Assembly: GCF_004027225.2 (NCBI RefSeq) | Contig: NC_044288.2 | Span: 18,982,744-19,046,743 of the forward strand | Direction: 5' to 3' | Length of the DNA: 64,000 nt | From: Strigops habroptila | Taxonomy: Eukaryota > Chordata > Aves > Psittaciformes > Psittacidae | Shown here: positions 26,701-38,803 of the stretch, in pieces | Position numbering within the stretch: the first letter of the stretch is position 1 | Layout of the letters: every line of letters starts with the position of its first letter | Program-made: the position numbers and the translations under genes | Notes under the pieces: generated by a model | Told to the model about the DNA's origin: nothing | Databases searched by the model: none | The model's input: the letters and a program-made list of their open reading frames with translations, nothing else

Positions 26701-29700
26701 AAAGTGGGAGCTTCAGGTCATGGTAGGTGAATAGTTTGCTAGCGCCAGAGAGCCTGGAAAGAGCTGACCATCTTCTGCAGGGAAAACAACAGCCAATCTA
26801 TTTTTCACTTAGATTTTAAGGCCATGTTGAAATGTAATTTTTAGTTGGGCATCTAAATCCATATGCCAATGCCTGTCTGTATATCCAGTTAAATTTTCAA
26901 GGGGTGTCATTGTTTTAGTTCAGCTTCACATCAGTGAAATCATTTGCTTCACCTGCCAACTTATCTCTAAACCCACTTTGAATATGTTGATGCAGAAGTA
27001 TTTTTAAAACACTTAGGTTTGCTTTAATTCTTCATTTTGGGAAAATAAATCATTAGTAGTGATTTCTCCCTCCCCCCTCCTTTCCACATACTATGGTGTT
27101 GGAAGCGACAGATTAGAAACTGCTTTTATAGCATATTAGACAAGAAGCCTTGCCTGAAATTACTTCCTCTGGGACTGGATCAGTTGCCCTGATGGCAGAA
27201 AAATATTCTGCTTAACTGTGTAACTCCTGTTAATGGTAAGGGTATTGTTTCACAGAACAGCTAAACTGATGTGCTAACTGCTGCTTACAAAGCTGTCCAG
27301 TTGCTTTCCTTGTGCTAGCGATGGAACTACCTCATGTCTGGCCCTAGGGGATGGCTGGTTCTGTACATGAGTCTGTCAGACAACTAACTCTGCTAAAGGG
27401 AAAAATAGCAACAAGCAAGCAAAATAACCCAACAACCAAAAAGCCCCAAAGCAAATACTTACATGGTTGGCTTTTTACAGTCAGGCAAGTCCTGCTGCAA
27501 ATACTAGTGAGAAGGAAAGATGTGCTCAAGGCAGTACAGGAATGGGGGCCATCCCTTTTGGCAGTACCCCTTGACAAGGTCGGTTTACTGTACTTGAAAC
27601 AACCCCCTGATGCTTGTTGCATGCATCTAGTTGAGAGCAGGAGAGCACTTTATCACCTAGCTCTTGGCAGTGGCTCATTAAACGACAAGCTTGTCAAACA
27701 TCATTACTGCATGGGTAGTGACCGCGATGGGTCCATCACAGTCTAGAAAAGAGTATTTGTGTTGGCCTTGTTTATAGTCTCCTAGCTGAGACTATGGTTT
27801 TATTTGGTCCAGGAATTCAGCCAAGGAGTCTGCTGACATTTCTAAAGGAAAGGATGGGATTTACTTCATGTAGCTTGTAGTCCTTCTAGCATTAGATCAG
27901 CTCCAGAGTGAGACCTCGTGGAATCTAGCCAGTTACTTGGTAGAATAGTACTAGCATATAAGGAGCGTGTTTTAGCAGCTCATCATACGCAGAACAATTG
28001 TGAACATCATACAGATTGTTATGACCCACCAGTTAAGACTAAACAGTGCTGCTGTTCTTCCTGGCCATCTTGCAGGAATGTTTTAGGACAACCTGTAATA
28101 TATTCTTAATTTTTGTAGCTGGGAAATACAGAGGTGGACTGTTACATCTACCTTCTGCTTCTTGACCTCATTTTACTAGGCAGAGGCTTTAGGCTCACAT
28201 GTGGTACAGAACACTTTGTACAAAATGCCCTCAATTTACACTGCAGTGGGATTTAGGACATTCTGCCCTGAGCTGGTCCTGTTCTTTGTCAAGTTGCAGG
28301 GTAGAAGCAATCTTCTGAGACTGAAACTTAAAACACCCCTCTTAAAAAATTGTTAAGGAAATACTGACAGCTAGTTTTACACTTGTTAAAATATCATAGT
28401 AAATCTCTAAATTTCATAATACAAAAAACCAATTCCAGCTCTAACGCTGACTCCACATACATGGTTAGCATATCTAATATGTAGGAGACTAAGGAGCTTT
28501 GCTTTATTGTAAGGTAAAGTGCATTGCTCTCTGCAGAAGTATCGCAGCGTTTTTTCCCCCTCACTGGTAATGGAAATGATGCATCAAGAGAATCTGCAAA
28601 TTAGCTTCATTCACTGTTACAGCAAATCTTTCTCCTTCCTCTAGAAAATATATAGAAAATATTTCACATGCTGCTTTAGGGAATGTCATGATCTTGTTAA
28701 ATGGCAGTTTAAAAATACTAAATGCAGAGTAGTTCTTTGCTTTCATTCCCGATATGGTAGCTGCTCTAAAATTTCAGTACTGTTTCTATCCTGCAGGAGT
28801 ACAGTGCTAGTATTTTGATTTAAATCCTGGTCTCACACACTTTAGTTCATTTAGCATCTTCAATGCTAAATTAAACAGTTTGAAATTATGTTTTGTGGAC
28901 AAATAATCCCTATTGATGCTTTTTCAGAAAGTGTTTAATTACACAGTATCAATCTATATAGTATCATTCTTTAGGTTTTGCTTTTAGCAGGAGGGTAATA
29001 GTGTTGTGTGAATTTTAGCTTCAGCACAGTTTTTGAGGGATTGGCAGGCAAGATAAACTTATTTGCCAAAAGAAGCTGCACTTTGAGATAAGGACAGCTA
29101 TTTATCTGGTGTCTGTGATACTTACAGACACCTTCCTGTAGATAACTAACCCTGCAAATACATTTCTGGAGTGAGAAATGCTGAGTCTTTCTAATACTAG
29201 TATTGAGACAGACAAAACATGGAGTATGTATTTCAGATCAAAGATATGTGTCTTCATTTCCTGCCAAAGCCTTATGTCCAAATGTGAGAGAGACATGCCA
29301 TGTATGCCAAACTCATCCGAGATACAGCAAATTGCACAGCCACAATGCAAACTGAATTTAGAGCCTGGGGATATCCACACATGTTTTCATGAAGGCAGCT
29401 TAGGTCCAGATCTGCACCCAACTTAATAAGCCCCTCTGGGTCAGCAGGAGTCAGATGAGGTCTGACTTGGCTAATTAGATCTGGCTCACTGGTGGTGGCA
29501 CTGGGCCTGGCTGGTTTCAAGCTTAGCCACCCATGTATAGCTGCTTCTATTCCTTAGCACTTGTTTTTCTGGTGCTTTTTCTGGGGCATACCACCTCTCT
29601 TCCCCAGTGCTATAGAAAATGAACTGTATTTGCCTGTGTTCACCAGTGTATCCTGTATTGGAGAGGAATAGCCAAGCAGCCTTGTCCATGGGCTTTTTCT

Positions 29701-32700
29701 TGAGGTGAACATCTCATTTCATTGTGGCAGTGGTATCAGAATGACAAACCTATCCATGGTGACTGGAGCTGTAAATGACAGGAAGACACAAGCTTAGGAG
29801 ATGAATTCTTTAACTGTGTTGAGAAGCCAGTTACCACAGGGGAAGTGTATCTGGAGTGAACTGCTGTAATCTGCAACTGTAATTAGTTTACTGGTAGCAC
29901 CATTACAGTAATTTGTCTTATTTGCTATGAGCTCCACAAGAAGAGACGGCATAGTTGTGCATATAACTGCATGCTGAGCTGCCAGAATTATACAGTAATA
30001 AGCATAGTATAAAAGCTTGAAGTAGTACTTCTGAAAAATATGAGGAAGGATGTGTAAAAAAGTGACTGTCATTTGTAAGAGATCTTGTTTTAAGGTTGTA
30101 TTTAATGGATGTATAGAAAATGCAAAATTTAATTATACAATGGTAAATTCAGTTATGTGACTATAAAGTGCTAATTAAAAACGATCATTACAATCATACA
30201 GCAGAGCACCAGTACTGTGTAAGGCTGGAAGATGAGTCACAGCTGTTCTAGGCATAAATGGAAAGGAACTGTTAGGAACCAAATTGTTAGGAATGCATAG
30301 ACCATGCAGTTATGTAATGGTCATTGGAAACATGTGCTAAGTTTGCTTGTGATGGTACAACAGATTTTAACACTGGTGCCAATTCTGAGAAGGGAAAAAG
30401 CGTGTTAATGAGCTGTTACTTGGACTAGTACCTTGCTCAGGGCGAAGTGTTGGAGTTACCTCCGCATGATGAACTGCCAAATCAAGGCCCTCATTTAAAA
30501 TACTCTCTCCTCCTTAGAGCTATGCTATATATTGCATAAGATGCTGCTCATTAAACTATATCCTGAAGTTCAGAGCAAGTTAATTCAGTGATCTTCTGAT
30601 AAAGTATTTGTATTTAGAAGATCTTCATGTCTTCACAGTGCAGATTTCCCTTAGGTGTTATGCCACTGAGAATGGATTATGGATGTTTTCTTCAAATGCT
30701 GTGCTTGCCTAGCCTCTTTACCAAATATAATGCATGCAGCTGAGGAAATAGGGCTAAAATATACTTTAATTGTAAGTCTTTTAAATCCCATAAGCTTTTC
30801 AGTTAAAATTCCAAGCAAACAGATCAGATCTGGTTTTCAGCAGTAAAAAATGCATGCCTGTTTGAAACCTGCACTTACAAGTTACAACTTACTGTTTATG
30901 TGAACTGATGTCATAGGATGAATTACAGGTTTCCAAAATAAGATGAAAGGGTGGTTTGACATAAGGATTTGTTTTAAGGCACAAACAGTGCATCCTGGGT
31001 ATGTGCATGAAAATTCCATTAGCTTAACCTACAGAATTACTGAAAGCATGGGTCTGATTCCAATTTTTGTCTCTCTCCACAGCGATTACCTAGACAAATT
31101 GAAGAGCGGAATGAAAAATTAAAGAAAGAAATGCTAGGTAAGTAGTGTGTGCATGTAACTTACAGAATAATCTTTATAGGCTACTAGAAAAATAAAAATG
31201 CACAAGTAGAATATCTTGTATAAAATTTAAAGAAGGGAAAGCTTAAAGGAAATACTTGTTCTGTGTTAGACGAAACTCCTGATTTCTTCGTAGTTCTCTA
31301 TTGCTTGGTTTCACCTCCAGTAAATTCTAGCCAAATAATTTGCCCGTACAGAAAAGGCTAATAGTTAAAGAAAGAACACTCAAGACCTTCTAAAACAAAT
31401 CAATATTGATGCATGTTAAAGCAGAGGAAAATGGTTTGAAACAGACCAACTGCTCTGCCCCTTCTCTCTGCAAGTAAAAACATTCTCATGAAAGGGATGA
31501 AACAGGGTTTTGCCTAAACTTTTACGTAAAAGGAGACAACCAGCTGTAATAACTGAGCATGTTTGAGCTTGTGTCTGAAGAAATAAATTGGGTTCTTCTA
31601 ATAGCACTTCCAGCCTATAGACCTCCAAGTCTTCATGTTTACTTCGATTTATATAGTATTTTGGTTCTGTTTATTTGGAGGCTGAATTAGACCTACCCAG
31701 TGTTACAAACAGGCATCTAGCTTTGCTAGGAGTGCAGTTAGATTTCCTAACTCATTGTCTCTTGATTTGTTACAACTCTATACCAAATGATACTGTTGAC
31801 TCTACTTGTTTGAGGGAAAGATAATTTAATTAATACAACTCATGTGAACCTATATGCCTCCATCATCGTGTTGTATGGTGTTTGGATAATATCTGAACTG
31901 GATTGATGTATTTCAAAAGGATAACTACTGAAATAAGATTGCCCAAGCAAGATTGGTTTTCATGTGTGATACTAAGATTAAAACACTTCCTTGCATCACA
32001 AACTAGCAGTTTTTGGGGAAAATGTCCTGCCCAAAAGACGACTGCTGATGACATTGTCTACTATCTCCTACTTAACAGGGTTTGTAAATTCTTATGAGTC
32101 CAGGCTCTTCATGGACTGGTGACAGGTCTGACAACCTGGTGCTTTTTGAAACCAAGTTTTTATTTTTATAGAATATTTTCATTTGTACTGTTTAAAAAAT
32201 CCACACAAAAGAGCAAGGCCAAAAGACAATATAAGATAAACTAACAGTGCCTAACCTGTTTCAGAAATCACTTTCTGTAGTTACCCGTTTGCTCATTCTA
32301 GGTGTCACAAGTAGTGGATGAAATGCTATTCTGAGTAGGCTTTGAGGGGTTGGGATGGGAAAGGGGAAGACTGTTTTGCTATTCTGCAGAGAATCAGGTT
32401 AAATGAACTCAGTCTGTCTAGCATACTGTAACACTAATTCTGCCCCTCTACTCTGCTCTTGTGAGACCCCACTTGGAGTACTGCGTACAGTTCTGGTGTC
32501 CTCAACATAAAAAGGACATGGAGCTGTTGGAGCGAGTCCAGAGGAGGGCCACGAGGATGATAAGGGGGCTGGAGCACCTCCCATATGAAGACAGGCTGAG
32601 AAAGTTGGGGCTGTTCAGCCTGGAGAAGAGAAGGCTGCGTGGAGACCTCATAGCAGCCTTCCAGTATCTGAAGGGGGTCTATAAGGATGCTGGGGAGGGA

Positions 32701-35700
32701 CTCTTCCTTAGGGACTGTAGTGGTAGGACAAGGGGTAATGGGTTCAAACTTAAACAGAGGAAGTTTAGATTAGATATAAGGAAGAAGTTCTTTACAGTGA
32801 GGGTGGTGAAGCACTGGAATGGGTTGCCCAGGGAGGTTGTGGATGCTCCATCCCTGGCGGTGTTCAAGGCCAGGTTGGACAGAGCCTTGAGCCACATGGT
32901 TTAGGGCAAGGTGTCCCTGCCCATGGCAGGGGGGTTGGAACTAGATGATCTTAAGGTCCTTTCCAACCCTTACGATTCTATGATTCTATGATTCTTGAAA
33001 TATTTGGGAAGAAGAGACTGTTTCAAGGCCTTATGCTGATATTTTTCTTTTGTTGCTGTGCAGGAGTCTGATTTGCTCTTGCTTTGTACCTGTTTTGACC
33101 TAGTAAAGTTGCACTGAGGCTTTCTAGAGCTTTACATCATCAGATTCTCTTTCCACCATTGTACTTAGAACAAGCCATAAGTAAAGAAGGTTAAGTGTGA
33201 TTGTGCTATAAATAAATGACAAATGCAGAAAGTCTCCAGAAGGATCATGCCTATTTGTAGGGTACAGGATGAGTTTCAACATAAAGTAATCTGAAAACAA
33301 TTCCTGTTCTTTTTTGAACTGTCCCTTTGTACCATTGTTACAAATGTCTAAAGGGCCTCACTAATCACAAGGGACTATACTGAAACAATAAATCCAGCTT
33401 TATAAAGTGTCATTACAAACCTCGTTCTATACTGCTAATCCTTGCCTAGATTTCAGACTAGATGTAATCTGTTTAAAGTGTTAATCTAGTGGCAGCTAGG
33501 ATTTCAGAGCTGAACTGGTCTTTTGGGAACCAGTTCAGGCTGTTTATATGAGGATTCTCGAGAAAGGAATTCCTTCTCAATCAGTTATATATATTCAAGG
33601 AGATGCACTGATTTTTAATGGTGTAAAAGCCAGGAAAACGAGACCAAGAGTGGGGTAGACAGTGTATGACCCTGTGTTCATCCACAACCTTTGCATGTGA
33701 CAAGTTGAAATAAATTGTCACAAGTATCATTAAAATTATATGGGGTCAATTAGGTGATATTTTAGTCTTAGCACTGCTTGTGATCTCCAGTGTAACACAA
33801 ATTGAGAAATTCTTTTTCTGTAACACATTCACTTATTAGAACACTTGAAATTAAGTTAGGAATATGGGCAGCAACCAGACTAATCTTTTGAGTGTTAAAA
33901 AATTCCCTGTATCTCATTGGTAAGAGAGAGAGCAGAGATGGATCTGGCAATGAAGGCCTGGGAAGGAAATACTTCCCAAGGTTTACAGAATGCTGCTGTT
34001 TTGTCTGAGGACAAAGAAAAACGCTTACAATTGAAGGGGGATCAGATGGGAGTTCTGTAAGGAAAGAAGACAAACTTCATATAGTGTGATAGATCAGAGA
34101 TTTCTTTGGATTATTTTTGTTGCACAATGTATTTGTTGTGTTTCAGCTTTTCTTTATCAAGAACTTCATTAAGGCTATTTACCAACTGAGTACTGTGGCA
34201 GAATAGACAATTGCTTGTGGTAATCTGTTAGGAGATTATCTGACTGCTGGGTAAACAGTGCCAGGTATGCAAGGATTCATTCTTGCCTTCTCACAGGGGG
34301 CTCAGCTCAGGTGTCTGGGTTGTATCCCAGATTTTTTGGTTCCAGTAGAGCAACTCAGATGCATCCTAATAGTTCCAGACTGGGCCTGGTCCAGGAGCCC
34401 TGACACTAAAATTAATCACCAGCAAAATCTTTAGAATGAATGTGACAGTTCATGCTTTGGCCCCTTTGAAGTTTGGATACTGAACTGAATTCTTATTTTA
34501 GTCAATGAATCAGCCAGTAATGTGGTTTTTCTAAGTTCTTATTCTTTCAGCTGAAACTAAGTCCTGCTATACCCAACTAACACACACTGTCACGAAAATG
34601 AGCTGTGTACAAACAAACTGAAATAAATGGAGTGCATCTTCCTCCTTCCCCAAGCGTGTTTCCTGTTTTCCAGTGCTGCAGCTCATTACCACATAGTTTG
34701 TCAGAAGCTGAAACCACTTCTTAAGTGATTGTGTGTAAATAAATCAGAGTACACATTCTTGGCTGGATTTTTCTTCCAGACTACCTAACCATGAGTACTT
34801 GTTTGCAAGTGGTAGTGCAGTGAGACTGATGTCACTAGAAAAAACATGTTTTGTTGCCAAACCAAGTCCATTTCTGTTAAGTGTTCTGCAAGGGTCTAAC
34901 TTTTCCAAAGCTGACATTTGTACTTAAATTATTTTTGTATTTTCCATTCAGTCTTTGCAGGTTAATGCTGCCACTTGCCACTGGAGTTTGCTCAGTACGA
35001 ACTAACCTCTGAGTTTCAATGTTAAAGAAAGCTTAACTTACAGCACACTTGAAAAATAGCTTTTAAATCCATGTGGCTCTTTCCCTTTATGCTTTCATGA
35101 TGCGAGCATCCTCTGTCTTAGGGATTGTCCAGGATGTGAACATACACTGACCATTTTCGGTGTTATTTTATTTCTCTTCTGAGTTTCAAGCCAAAGATTT
35201 CCAGCTATTGTGCAACAAGCTAGTTTTGTTTAGAAAAACTATAATTATTGTGATAACTAGAACCAGCTCCTTTGGGGAGAGGATATGAGAAGAGGGGAAG
35301 TTTGGAATAGTTTTAGCAAGGTTTATTGTCAGAGCTCCCAGGCTGCTAGTTTTCTGCTTGGCTACAAGGAGAGCCAAGTACACTGGATATAAAAAACTGG
35401 GATAGAACATATGGCAATCTGTGTAACCCATCTTATACACACAGGGTTCATCAAATCTAATTAAAAACTATTGGGACTTTCATCTTAAGTTACAAAGGAG
35501 TTCATTTCGGAAAACAGAGAAATGTACTTGGTTATCAGTGTGATTAATGGGAAGGCGTATCAGAGTGTATTGCCTGGGCCTTCCTGCCAGCAAGAGAGAT
35601 TTCTAGCTACTCAAGATCAGCAAAGATACTTACTAGTCTTAGTGCCTGAAGAATTACTCTCTTCTTTCCTTTTTTTGATACTGAAGGGTACATGTTGTGT

Positions 35701-38008
35701 TTGCTATTACACTGCTAAACCCCAATACTGTACACAGGGAGGTCACTTCAAATAGTTCAAACTAGAGCTAATATAATTACTTTTAGTTCAGTCCTCATTT
35801 ACCATTTAGGGAAGGGAAAAGAATTTGCCCTTTCTCTTCTAATTGCTTAAGAAATGTTGTTGCTAATACAATAAGTTAGAGAAAGATGAGACCTAATCAG
35901 GAAATTTGCCTTTTATCCAACAAAAATTCTTAACCCAAACAATATCCAGCTTTTCAACTTCCAAACACTACATTAACACTAGCAACTCTACTAGAATTAT
36001 TGCCAGAAAGACCAAATGGCAATTAATTTTTGGCTGTTACATCTTAATGTAAATCATGAGAAATCTTTTCATGCATCTGCCTTTTGCAGCAGGATGTTAA
36101 ACTGCAGTTTAGGTGAGTAATGAATCACAGACTTCTGAGCTGTGAATTGATTTTCACCAGTTAGTTTTCTTGTTAACCTCTGAATATTGCGCGGCTGAAG
36201 AAACTTAACATGTGGAGTGAAAAGTAGACACAGGCCCTCTAAAATGTAAAGAACAAGATCTATGAAGATACAGTCTCACAGAGGAGAATGTGACCCTGCT
36301 CAGGGACAAGTGCGTGTTTGATTGCTGAGAACTCTTTGCAGCTGAGTCACAGCTCCACATGCCTTTTTCCTTCCTTCAAGCACAGTCTCTGTTTTAAGAG
36401 AGCTTTTCTCTGGGGGGAGGGGGAGGTTGGACTTAACTACAGATCTTAATTTAGGGATGAAAGGAGAGTGGGGGAGGAGGAAATAGTGCTTTTCTACAAT
36501 GATGGGTTTATGTGTGCCAAGACAGCAGGAGCAGTGCTTTGGGCTTGAGTTCCCGGAAAAGGCAAAGGCTTGCTTCTGCTTCATTAGCAATTTATGAAAT
36601 GTGACTGCACCAAAAGGCATTGCTGTCTGTGGATTTAAGTGAGAGAACAGGAAGGTGACCTGTGACTGTATTGTTTTAATTATTCAATCCCAGTGAGATG
36701 AAGAATAAAGTATTAAATATATCATATGGTCTTCAGCTTCTCCCAAAGAGCTGGCCTAGCAACAAGCAAGAATACCAAGGCAGTTGTTCTGTGTTTATTG
36801 GCTCTGGTACGGCCGGAAAAGAGCCATCCTACTAACCCCAATTAGAAAAGACCTTTCAGAGTTTCCTGAAACAGGGAAACTTGTCTGCCTGGCTCCTGAG
36901 CCAGCTGCAGCGCCTGGATGGCTTGGGAGCTGTTTACAACTGACTTGAGCAATGCTGGACTATGCCAGGATGCTTCCACCAGTAGACAAAGACACTTCTC
37001 ACCCCAACGGGAAGCTAAGCATGACCAAATGTTTGCCTAGAAGTACAATAGCAACTATTCATCCCAGACAGAGATGCTATGAACAACTTTATCGTTTTAC
37101 AACCAAAATGGTTTTAGGATGCAGTATAAAATTATGAACTTAATAGTTAAATTAAACAGGGTGTAACTTGAGGAAAAAACACACCACCAGTACAAAGCAG
37201 CTCATCGAGGATTAGATGACTTTGAGTCATCTGACTCTCAAAAAGACCAATCTTGCTTCAAAATAATTCCACAAGTCTCTGAAAGATACCTGCTTGTGAA
37301 CCAGCACTGAGATGCAAGATCTTACTTACTTTGGCATATTTAGGAGTACTGTAGTAATGCTGTTAGTTTCGTTATGCAGGATGGAGTTGGTCCTTAGAAT
37401 AAACTATTTACATTTTTCCCCAGCTCTTGTTTCTTTTTTGTACTTTCTGTGAATGTGTTCAAAAAAGCTCCCCCTGCCCCAGTTTGATATTCAGAAATGT
37501 GACTGAGTAGCATAGTTTATGGTGATGTTTAACCTGTCTTGAGCTCTTGCCACACTGTAAGAGATGAGGTGCATACTTCCACCGGGTAGGGTCAGACCTG
37601 GATACAATCTCTGTTCTGTGCCTGACAAACTGTTCAGAACCAGCCTGGTCATCTGTTTTCAACCCTAAAGCTGACAGTAACCACATCACAATGGAGACTT
37701 TTTTAATTCATGTTAAGAGCCTATAAATACTCAACTAACTGCAGAGATTTACAGAGCATTTACCTTAAATTAGTAGATAAATCAGTAAAGCTGGACTGTG
37801 TAGTTGGGCATAATTCAGTGGGAGTTTTCCTTCTGCTTACCACTTAACGCGTTCTCTTCTCCTTTTCATTGTAGGCAAACTGAAGGATCTTGGCAATTTG
37901 GTTCTCCGCCCCTTTGGCCTGTCAACAGAAAATTTCCAGATAAAACAGGATTCATCAACTGGTTCATACTCCATCAATTTTGTTCAAAATCCAAACAACA
38001 ATAGATAA
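8413..38008 (+). CDS. TTC1: TTC1, tetratricopeptide repeat protein 1 (whole spliced CDS span)
   Basis: Seven coding exons (8413-8736, 20006-20066, 21853-21965, 23576-23612, 25332-25480, 31083-31137, 37875-38008) join in frame to 873 nt, giving 290 residues plus stop, close to the roughly 292 of mammalian TTC1. Residues 1-108 are acidic and probably disordered. About 114-222 hold three TPR units, followed by a charged helix and a conserved C-terminal tail. Residues K118, N122, N158, R188 and R192 sit where HSP70/HSP90-binding TPR proteins carry their carboxylate clamp. The family is cytosolic and reported to bind HSP90/HSP70, Ras and a G-protein alpha subunit. All introns are GT-AG, no frame is broken, and the ATG context (A at -3, G at +4) is strong. 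Confidence 0.96.
10877..11400 (-). mobile_element. Antisense CR1 LINE relic
   Basis: Reading left to right it follows the reverse complement of a CR1 3' part in order. It starts with CTTCTGGAAGTCATCTAGTC and a block resembling CTGCTCAAAG. Diverged matches to the C-terminal coding part follow. Near 11270-11350 come segments matching the CR1 stretches around GATGTCTTTGTA, CCAAAACTGGGCAC and CTGAACACAGGGCAATAATC. It is heavily mutated with indels, 5'-truncated, and has no intact frame. The divergence marks it as an old insertion, much older than the copy at 32.4 kb. The right boundary is approximate. Confidence 0.75.
12426..12472 (+). repeat. GT-rich low-complexity patch
   Basis: Short T-run and GGTTGG-type low-complexity tract (TTTGGTTGGTTGTTTGGG then a T-run). 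It resembles the tracts at 6.6, 16.9 and 49.9 kb. No coding or splice signal is attached to it. Confidence 0.7.
16870..16940 (+). repeat. GT-rich low-complexity patch
   Basis: Repeated GGTTTTG/GGTTGG motifs with T-runs. It creates a Thr/Lys/Asn-rich antisense frame that should not be mistaken for a protein. Confidence 0.7.
20006..20066 (+). CDS. TTC1: TTC1 coding exon 2 (start of TPR1)
   Basis: 61 nt between TTTTGTAG and GTGGGT. Encodes residues 109-128 plus the first base of D129. It contains the first TPR helix, [12 protein letters not shown], with the lysine and asparagine typical of a TPR carboxylate clamp (K118, N122). Confidence 0.95.
20067..21852 (+). other. TTC1: TTC1 intron 3 (about 1.8 kb)
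   Basis: GT-AG intron splitting TPR1 after residue 128. Contains the TG/TA microsatellite at about 20499-20635 and a 118-codon open frame at 20734-21090 that has no recognisable similarity and is treated as chance. Confidence 0.85.
20499..20635. repeat. TG/TA-rich microsatellite
   Basis: Begins with a TGTGTGTGTG run, then TATATATA, followed by degenerate alternations of ACATCTATATAC, TATGTACATC and similar purine-pyrimidine alternating words. It is an imperfect compound microsatellite, probably polymorphic between individuals. Confidence 0.85.
21853..21965 (+). CDS. TTC1: TTC1 coding exon 3 (TPR1 helix B, TPR2 helix A)
   Basis: 113 nt between CTGCAG and GTGAAT. Encodes the end of D129 through Q166. 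[14 protein letters not shown] is the second helix of TPR1, and [11 protein letters not shown], with clamp-position N158, is the first helix of TPR2. It ends in phase 0. Confidence 0.96.
21966..23575 (+). other. TTC1: TTC1 intron 4 (about 1.6 kb)
   Basis: GT-AG intron. A locally GC-richer island-like stretch at about 23240-23410 includes TGACTCAGC at 23301, an AP-1/MAF-type word. Whether it is a regulatory element cannot be told from one sequence. Confidence 0.8.
23576..23612 (+). CDS. TTC1: TTC1 coding exon 4 (37-nt small exon, TPR2 helix B)
   Basis: Only 37 nt between TTCTAG and GTATGA. Encodes [12 protein letters not shown] plus the first base of A179, completing the second helix of TPR2. 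It is too short to appear as an open frame by itself. It is placed by its splice sites, its phase fit to both neighbours and the TPR pattern. Confidence 0.94.
23613..25331 (+). other. TTC1: TTC1 intron 5 (about 1.7 kb)
   Basis: GT-AG intron inside the last residues of TPR2. Open frames at about 23854-24174 and 24160-24492 show no known family and no coding signature. No repeats I can name. Confidence 0.8.
25332..25480 (+). CDS. TTC1: TTC1 coding exon 5 (TPR3)
   Basis: 149 nt between TTTCTAG and GTAAGC. Encodes A179-M228. [20 protein letters not shown] followed by the [15 protein letters not shown] block is a canonical TPR, and R188/R192 take the basic clamp positions. Ends in phase 0 after ATG. 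If the intron were retained, translation would stop within about 50 codons. Confidence 0.97.
25481..31082 (+). other. TTC1: TTC1 intron 6 (about 5.6 kb)
   Basis: GT-AG intron with a T-run near 25796 and an A/C-rich low-complexity patch near 27405-27465 (the complement of the GT-rich tracts elsewhere). A 131-codon open frame at 27351-27746 overlaps that patch and is regarded as chance. No other feature identified. Confidence 0.8.
31083..31137 (+). CDS. TTC1: TTC1 coding exon 6 (charged linker helix)
   Basis: 55 nt between CTCCACAG and GTAAGT. Encodes residues 229-246, [18 protein letters not shown], plus the first base of G247. This is the charged helix that caps the TPR superhelix and leads into the C-terminal tail. 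Confidence 0.95.
31138..37874 (+). other. TTC1: TTC1 intron 7 (about 6.7 kb)
   Basis: GT-AG intron before the terminal exon. Its only clear content is the sense-oriented CR1 insertion at about 32436-32995. The remainder is AT-rich and unremarkable. Confidence 0.85.
32436..32995 (+). mobile_element. 5'-truncated CR1 LINE, well preserved
   Basis: Matches the 3' end of a CR1 non-LTR retrotransposon: the last part of ORF2, a short 3' UTR, and the diagnostic 3' terminus of repeated ATTCTATG units (about 32974-32995). A 147-codon open frame (32461-32904) encodes the region downstream of the reverse-transcriptase catalytic core. It includes [44 protein letters not shown] and [13 protein letters not shown]. 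The catalytic motifs and the endonuclease are missing through 5' truncation, so this copy is inactive. The intact frame indicates a fairly recent insertion. It lies in the same orientation as TTC1 in intron 7. Confidence 0.95.
37875..38008 (+). CDS. TTC1: TTC1 terminal coding exon (C-terminus and stop)
   Basis: Opens after CATTGTAG. The end of G247 is followed by [20 protein letters not shown] and a tail ending NPNNNR, then TAA at 38006-38008. This tail is nearly invariant in vertebrate TTC1, which makes the gene identity secure. Confidence 0.96.
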
Positions 38009-38520
38009 CATGAATTCAATCTAGTTCTGCTGGCTCTTAGGCTTTGTGACCGTGTGCTTGCACGTACCAGTAGAAGGATGCAGCAAACATTCTTCGCGCT
38101 CCCAAGTGAAGATAAGACTCAAGCATATTCATTTCCCTGCCTGTGAAATTATTTACAATGTGGATGTCAAGCAAGTCATTTGACTTCTCTTAGTGATAAC
38201 TGTGCCCAGTGTGTGATTTTTATTTTCTTTTAATTTTTTTTTCCTTCCCTTGTGGCATTTGGCTTTCCCAACAGTCAGGTCCATTATTTTGGCGCATTCA
38301 ATGCTGGCAACAACATTCTAGGAAGCAATTCAGTTGAACCAAAATGTTCATGCACCTGTAGCCAAGAACAAAGCCTAATGGTGTCTTGGGGAATTAATGA
38401 ATCTAGCAGAAGCCTTTCTCCACGCTCAGCAAGTGGATGTGACTGAGAGCATGCATGGAAGCAAGCCAACCTCTTCTGTGGAATCATTTTTCTTTGTAAT
38501 AAAGGCTTGGTATTTCTGTT
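38009..38520 (+). other. TTC1: TTC1 3' UTR
   Basis: Follows the TAA stop and runs to about 12-20 nt past the AATAAA at 38498. It includes a U-rich stretch near 38222-38250. Small open frames here on both strands are not coding. The length assumes use of the first canonical poly(A) signal. Confidence 0.8.
38498..38503 (+). terminator. TTC1: TTC1 poly(A) signal AATAAA
   Basis: Canonical AATAAA about 490 nt after the stop codon. A GU-rich stretch (CTGTTGGTTTGTGAAGG) lies about 15-30 nt downstream, as expected for a cleavage and polyadenylation site. Cleavage is predicted near 38515. Confidence 0.85.
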
Positions 38521-38764
38521 GGTTTGTGAAGGTCTTGCCTTATTTGAGTCCTTCCCATGGTGGGATTGTTGTTAAAAGTGCTTAGAGCCACCCACGAATA
38601 ATATACTTGCAAGACATTAATTTGAAGCATTTGATTTGGTTTTGTCTTGCTTACAGCAGTATCACTAAATTAAGCTCAGGTTCCCCCTCACATCCAAATT
38701 TGTTCACTTTTTCTTAATTTTTCTGAAGGCAACAGGGAAATTTTGTGCCTATACACACACTGGC

Positions 38765-38803
38765 GTGTAATGGTACTGTGTAATGGTACTATGTAATGGT
38801 ACT
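38765..38803. repeat. 13-bp tandem repeat, three copies
   Basis: Three adjoining copies of GTGTAATGGTACT, the third starting with A instead of G, followed by a partial fourth (ATGAAAT). It lies just past the TTC1 poly(A) site. Confidence 0.9.

Noticed and set aside
27351-27746. 131-codon open frame in TTC1 intron 6
   Set aside because: Overlaps an A/C-rich low-complexity patch, lies in an intron, and has no recognisable similarity.
36300-36620. 106-codon minus-strand open frame in TTC1 intron 7
   Set aside because: Antisense and intronic, without any domain or splice support; length is within chance expectation.
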